A DNA stretch of 64,000 nucleotides from Arthrobacter sp. Y81 (GTDB lineage: Bacteria > Actinomycetota > Actinomycetes > Actinomycetales > Micrococcaceae), in NCBI RefSeq assembly GCF_002929335.1, contig NZ_PJIL01000008.1:171753-235752 (forward strand). Reading direction: 5' to 3'. The notes under the pieces were generated by a model. The model worked only from the letters and a program-made list of their open reading frames with translations, searched no databases and had not been told where the DNA came from. Position 1 is the first letter of the stretch. Every line of letters starts with the position of its first letter. A program made the translations under genes and the position numbers. Below are positions 60,524 to 64,000 of the stretch, piece by piece.

Positions 60524-60815
60524 GGGTACGGATACATCCGTTCCGCGCGGGCGGGGGCTCGGGGCTTCGGACATACCCGCCTGAACTTCTCGGCAGGACC
60601 GGGCCTGCCTGCGCAGTTAGCGTTCGGGTCCGCCGCGTCCAAGCGGCGCTGCGCGGCGCCCCGGGTGAGGACAACGACGACGGCGAGGCCCTCCGCCGCG
60701 AGGAGCGTCACGCCCCACGTCATAACAGTCCCGTCAGGGTGGGTCCTTGACCCCCGGCTGCCGTTCGGGACTCCATTCGGTGATCCAGCGCCCTAGATTG
60801 AGGAGACCGGCGGAG
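60524..60815. other. 292-base stretch without a supported gene
   Basis: A minus-strand frame starting at 60723 begins WGVTLLAAEGLAVVVVLTRG, which could be a single membrane segment, but it has no clear ribosome site and soon turns into biased sequence. It is left unannotated. No terminator hairpin with a T-run is seen. Confidence 0.4.
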
Positions 60816-61571
60816 TTAGCCGGTGGGGGCCGATTGTGCGTCGTACACGTTGGCCTGGTCGCGCACTTGGCGCACGTAGGAATCGGACTGGTTGTAGGAG
60901 AGTACGGCATCCGTCCACCCCTGGTCGGTGGTGAGGTCCCGGCCGCCGGCGCACAGGTATGCGGCGGCGCTGAGTGCGGCATCGTCGATGTTCAGCGGAT
61001 CGGCTTCCCCGTCCCCGTTCCCGTCGCGCCCTGCCTGCTGCCAGGTCGAGGGAATGAACTGCATTGGTCCGACCGCGTGGTCCCAGACGGCGTCGCCGTC
61101 AAATGCACCGGAGTCCGTGTCAGCGATGGCTGCGAAACTGTCGCCGTTGAGGCTGGGTCCGATAATTGACCGGTTGGCCTGCCCGGCGGGAGTCAGGCTT
61201 CCGCCTCCGTGACTACCGTGGGCGGACTCGACGAAGCCGATGGCCGCCACAGTATTCCAGCCGATCCGGCACGTCGGCGCGTCGGCGTTGGCCCGTTCGG
61301 CTGCTGCCGTGTAGGCCCGGAGCGCTCTGGCAGGTATCCCCGTTTGCGCCGCGGACTGCTCCAGCCACTGCGCGTCGACCGGGCCCTGAGTGATTTCCAC
61401 GGCAGGGGTGCTGATAGTGGACAGCATCGAGAGCTTGGCTCCTGATTGCGGGGGCGGGGACTGGACCCAAGGCGCTGCCGCGCCGGACGGATGGAGCACC
61501 CAGAAGAGGAGCCCGGTGACGACAGCGATGGTGAAAACGCAGAATACTGCGAGGCGTTTCAGGCGGAGCAT
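60816..61571 (-). CDS. Lytic transglycosylase-like secreted protein
   Basis: A 251-residue exported protein. One N-terminal membrane segment (LAVFCVFTIAVVTGLLFWVL, residues 7-26) serves as signal or anchor. The SLT-type domain has the catalytic Glu in AAIGFVESAHGSHG and the GPMQFIPSTWQQAG motif. A DGNGDGEADPLNIDDA segment looks like a calcium-binding or metal loop as in MltB-like enzymes. It should cleave peptidoglycan glycan strands at the cell surface. It stands alone on its strand. Confidence 0.92.
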   Translation of the reverse strand: MLRLKRLAVFCVFTIAVVTGLLFWVLHPSGAAAPWVQSPPPQSGAKLSMLSTISTPAVEITQGPVDAQWLEQSAAQTGIPARALRAYTAAAERANADAPTCRIGWNTVAAIGFVESAHGSHGGGSLTPAGQANRSIIGPSLNGDSFAAIADTDSGAFDGDAVWDHAVGPMQFIPSTWQQAGRDGNGDGEADPLNIDDAALSAAAYLCAGGRDLTTDQGWTDAVLSYNQSDSYVRQVRDQANVYDAQSAPTG

Positions 61572-61618
61572 GACGTAGCCTCGTTTCTGGTCTGCTTGTC
61601 ACCTCAATGCAATTTACA

Positions 61619-63073
61619 TCATGACGCCGTTTCTGATTCCTCGCGTTCCAGGTCCTGGCTGAGTTCGGCCTGGAACGTCGCATAGCGGGCCAGATGCGCA
61701 GGGCGCCGGCGCAGCAGGAACCAGGCGACACCGAGCAGAAGGAACCACGCCGGCGTCACCAGGAGCGCCAGCAGCGTATCCGGCTGCGTGGTCAGTGCCC
61801 ACAGGACGAAGGCGAAGAAGGCGAAGACCACCCAGACCATGGGGATGCCGCCGGGCATCCGGTACTTCGAGGCATCATGCAGGTGCGGGCGGCGCCGGCG
61901 GAAGGCCAGGTAGCTGGCCAGGATGATGGACCACACGAAAACGAAGCAGACGGCAGAGACTGTGGTGACCATGTCGAAGGCCTTGCCGATGTCCTGTCCC
62001 GCATACATCAGCACCACGCCGGAGAGCAGCAGGACGCAGGAAAGGAACAGGGCGTTCTGCGGGACCTTGCGGCGGGACAGGCCGCTGAAGACCGACGGAG
62101 CGTCACCCTCCTGGGCCAGGCCGTACACCATGCGCGACGTGGAGTAGATCCCGGAGTTGGCCGAGGACATGGCCGAACTGAGCACCACCAGGTTCACCAC
62201 GGTGGCGGCGGCGCCCAGGCCGGCCAGCGAGAACATGGCAATGAACGGGCTGTGGCCTGCCTGGAACTGGGTCCAGGGGGTGACCGACATCAGGATGATG
62301 AGGGCCCCGACGTAGAAGAGCAGCACGCGGATGGGGATGGAGTTGATGGCCTTGGGCAGGTTCTTCTCCGGATCCTTGGCTTCCGCGGCCGTGGTGCCCA
62401 CCAGTTCAATGCCAACAAAGGCGAAGACCGCGATCTGGAATCCGGCCACAAACCCCATGAACTCGTTCGGGAAGAAGCCGCCATGGCTCCAGAGATTAGT
62501 GAACGAGGCGGGGCCGGCGTCGGACTGGAATCCGCTGAAAATCATAAACAGGCCCACCACGATCAGCGCCGCGATGGCGATGATCTTGATCAGCGCGAAC
62601 CAGAACTCCGTCTCGCCGAACGCCTTCACCGTGGTGAGGTTAAGGAGCAGGAGGATGGCTATGGTGGCCAGTCCCGGGATCCACAGCGGCAGCGCCGGCC
62701 AGAGCTCCTTCGAGTAGCCGGCGATGGCGATGACGTCCGCAATTCCCGTGATCACCCAGCAGAACCAGTACGTCCAGCCGGTGAAGAACCCGGCCCACGG
62801 ACCCAGGAGGTCTGCGGCGAAATCACTGAAGGACTTGTAGTTCAGGTTGGACAGCAGGAGTTCGCCCATGGCCCGCATCACGAAGAACAGCATGAAGCCG
62901 ATGATCATGTAGACGAAGATGACGGACGGGCCGGCCGCTGAAATGGTTTTGCCTGACCCCATGAAGAGGCCTGTGCCGATAGCGCCGCCGATGGCGATCA
63001 GCTGGATGTGCCGGTTGCTGAGCTGCCGCTCAAGGTGTGGCGTTTCCTGGGTGCTTAGGGTCTTAGTTGTCAC
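61619..63073 (-). CDS. cycA: D-serine/D-alanine/glycine permease (CycA-like)
   Basis: A 484-residue APC-superfamily transporter with about twelve hydrophobic segments. It resembles enterobacterial CycA closely along its length: NRHIQLIAIGGAIGTGLFMGSGK, FADLLGPWAG region, FAFVGIELVGTTAAEAKDPEKNLP, SSANSGIYSTSRM. It imports glycine, D-alanine and D-serine with protons. The GTG at 63073 overlaps the MTHFR-like gene by 11 bases and has GAGGAG upstream. Coupling with a one-carbon enzyme suggests uptake of an amino acid used as a one-carbon source. Confidence 0.92.
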   Translation of the reverse strand: MTTKTLSTQETPHLERQLSNRHIQLIAIGGAIGTGLFMGSGKTISAAGPSVIFVYMIIGFMLFFVMRAMGELLLSNLNYKSFSDFAADLLGPWAGFFTGWTYWFCWVITGIADVIAIAGYSKELWPALPLWIPGLATIAILLLLNLTTVKAFGETEFWFALIKIIAIAALIVVGLFMIFSGFQSDAGPASFTNLWSHGGFFPNEFMGFVAGFQIAVFAFVGIELVGTTAAEAKDPEKNLPKAINSIPIRVLLFYVGALIILMSVTPWTQFQAGHSPFIAMFSLAGLGAAATVVNLVVLSSAMSSANSGIYSTSRMVYGLAQEGDAPSVFSGLSRRKVPQNALFLSCVLLLSGVVLMYAGQDIGKAFDMVTTVSAVCFVFVWSIILASYLAFRRRRPHLHDASKYRMPGGIPMVWVVFAFFAFVLWALTTQPDTLLALLVTPAWFLLLGVAWFLLRRRPAHLARYATFQAELSQDLEREESETAS

Positions 63074-63896
63074 GTGCTGCTCCTCGAATCAATGCTGTCT
63101 GGAGTGCTGTTGAGGTTGTCGCCTGATCCAGTCCGCCGGGAACGGAGTCAAGGCTGTTGAAGCTGTAGAGATGGATGCCCGCGATGCTACCTGGATGGCT
63201 TTCCAGCCCGGACACCAGGGATTGTGGCGAATAGCGGTCACCGCTGAGGAGCTTGCGGGCCAACGGGCCCTTGCGGCTCAGGAACTTCAAGGAACTTCCG
63301 ACGCCGATCTGCGAGGCAAGGGACACCAGCTTGGTCCGCGGGACGGACCCCGCCACCCCGGCCCAGACAGGCAGCCGGACGCCTTCCCGTCGCAGGAGCG
63401 CCGCGTAGTCATGGATCGCCGGCGCGGAGAAGCACATCTGCGTGACGACGTGCGAAGCCAGGTGCTGCTTGGCGAGCACGGCGTCGAGCAGGTCCATGGG
63501 GCCAACCAAGGGGTGACCCTCCGGGTAACCGGCGATCCCTGCCCGGATCGTCCCTCCGGAGTGCTGCGCGATGTCTTCCAGCACGGGAAGGGCGGAATCG
63601 TACGGGCCGGCCGGCTGCTTCCGGTCTCCGCCGATCACGAACACCTCGCCGATGCCGGCAACAGTGCAGTCGCGCAGTATTCCGGTGAGCTCGGCCCGCC
63701 CGTGCAGGCTCCGTGCCGCGAGATGCGGGATGACGGAGTAACCAAGCACGCCCAGCTGCACGGCGGCGCGCATGGTCCGCTCGATGCCGTGATGCGGCAG
63801 GCACGTGATGGTCAGGGCGGTGGTCAACGGCACTGCGGCCTGGATTTTGTCGACGATGCCCTCGGAAGGGATGATCTCAAGTCGTGTGGGGAACAT
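63063..63896 (-). CDS. Methylenetetrahydrofolate reductase-like protein
   Basis: A 277-residue TIM-barrel protein of the MTHFR family: RLEIIPSEGIVDKIQAAVP at the start, VPLTTALTITCLPHHGIERTMRAAVQLG, VFVIGGDRKQPAGPYDSALPVLEDIA and GIAGYPEGHPLVGP, the last being the folate/FAD region. A segment SVPRTKLVSLASQIGVGSSLKFLSR follows. It may interconvert methylene- and methyl-tetrahydrofolate in catabolism of methylated amines or glycine rather than supply methionine synthesis. It is co-transcribed with cycA (11-base overlap) and with an upstream gene ending 18 bases before it. Confidence 0.85.
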   Translation of the reverse strand: MFPTRLEIIPSEGIVDKIQAAVPLTTALTITCLPHHGIERTMRAAVQLGVLGYSVIPHLAARSLHGRAELTGILRDCTVAGIGEVFVIGGDRKQPAGPYDSALPVLEDIAQHSGGTIRAGIAGYPEGHPLVGPMDLLDAVLAKQHLASHVVTQMCFSAPAIHDYAALLRREGVRLPVWAGVAGSVPRTKLVSLASQIGVGSSLKFLSRKGPLARKLLSGDRYSPQSLVSGLESHPGSIAGIHLYSFNSLDSVPGGLDQATTSTALQTALIRGAARDN

Positions 63897-63914
63897 GTTT
63901 GATCCTGTTCAGTG

Positions 63915-64000
63915 TCAGACGCCGGAGTGCGCTGCGATCAGGGAGCTGGCTTCCTGGCGGGTGGTGCCTGAGCTTTCGATGTGGGCGAGTTCTGCGGGGA
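63915..64000 (-). CDS. 3' end of an unidentified gene, truncated by the window
   Basis: Only the last 27 residues are visible, reading PAELAHIESSGTTRQEASS and ending AAHSGV before the stop at 63915. The stop is 18 bases before the MTHFR-like start, so it is probably the upstream gene of the same operon. The piece is too short to name. Confidence 0.6.
   Translation of the reverse strand, partial: PAELAHIESSGTTRQEASSLIAAHSGV

Noticed and set aside
60459..60723. Short minus-strand frame with one hydrophobic segment
   Set aside because: No ribosome site, quickly loses protein-like character and overlaps the XRE-cupin 3' end if read to its stop.
61694..62941. Plus-strand frame of 415 codons, very rich in Glu, Arg and His
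   Set aside because: Antisense to the cycA-like permease; the composition mirrors hydrophobic codons on the other strand.

Overview
The window comes from a high-GC Gram-positive actinobacterium, most likely Arthrobacter sensu lato or a close relative in the Micrococcaceae. This is judged from GC-rich third codon positions, many ATGA/GTGA start-stop overlaps, leaderless-looking starts, and sugar ABC transporters encoded without an ATPase. No rRNA or tRNA gene, CRISPR array or recognisable insertion sequence was found.

Layout. (1) 1-7670: peptide deformylase, a lipoprotein, a SnoaL-like protein, a type III polyketide synthase/methyltransferase/flavin monooxygenase operon, and a divergent short UvrA-like ABC protein that may act in self-protection. 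(2) 7671-13760: an accessory stretch. It holds a three-gene set (active tyrosine recombinase, small HTH protein, cysteine-rich degenerate recombinase), an unknown protein of lower GC, and a methionine aminopeptidase divergent from an XRE regulator across a 32-bp palindrome. (3) 13862-23469: a stand-alone 5'-3' exonuclease, a five-gene SWIM / DUF5691 / MoxR-type AAA ATPase / DUF5682 / VWA operon related to E. coli yehLMPQ, and a membrane acyltransferase. (4) 23786-29435: biotin operon bioB-bsaP-bioA-bioF-bioD plus a cytochrome P450 whose K-helix ExxR motif appears to be missing.

(5) 29443-49114: a large carbohydrate (probably uronate-containing) catabolic locus. One arm, read leftwards, is binding protein, two permeases, 2-keto-3-deoxygluconate kinase, KDPG aldolase and an MFS transporter. 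The other arm, read rightwards, is LacI, Gfo/Idh oxidoreductase, CoA-transferase, a gluconate-dehydrogenase-subunit-3/GMC fusion, enoyl-CoA hydratase, aldehyde dehydrogenase, GH88 unsaturated glucuronyl hydrolase, a second GMC oxidase and a second LacI. The kinase and aldolase explain the end of the pathway. The two flavin oxidases together with the CoA enzymes do not fit the textbook route, and this is the best candidate for undescribed biochemistry here. (6) 49259-54821: a polyol ABC transporter/dehydrogenase operon with a divergent AraC regulator; its binding-protein gene carries a one-base frameshift in a homopolymer.

(7) 55006-64000: an ECF42-type sigma factor with its YCII/DGPF partner and a matching promoter, a lone PEP-utilising swivel domain coupled to an unknown HTH-like protein, a tiny HTH gene under two identical palindromes, a two-TM protein, a methyltransferase/XRE-cupin divergent pair, a lytic transglycosylase-like protein, a CycA-type amino-acid permease, an MTHFR-like protein, and the 3' end of an unidentified gene. 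All functions are read from sequence and family knowledge; nothing was searched or computed.
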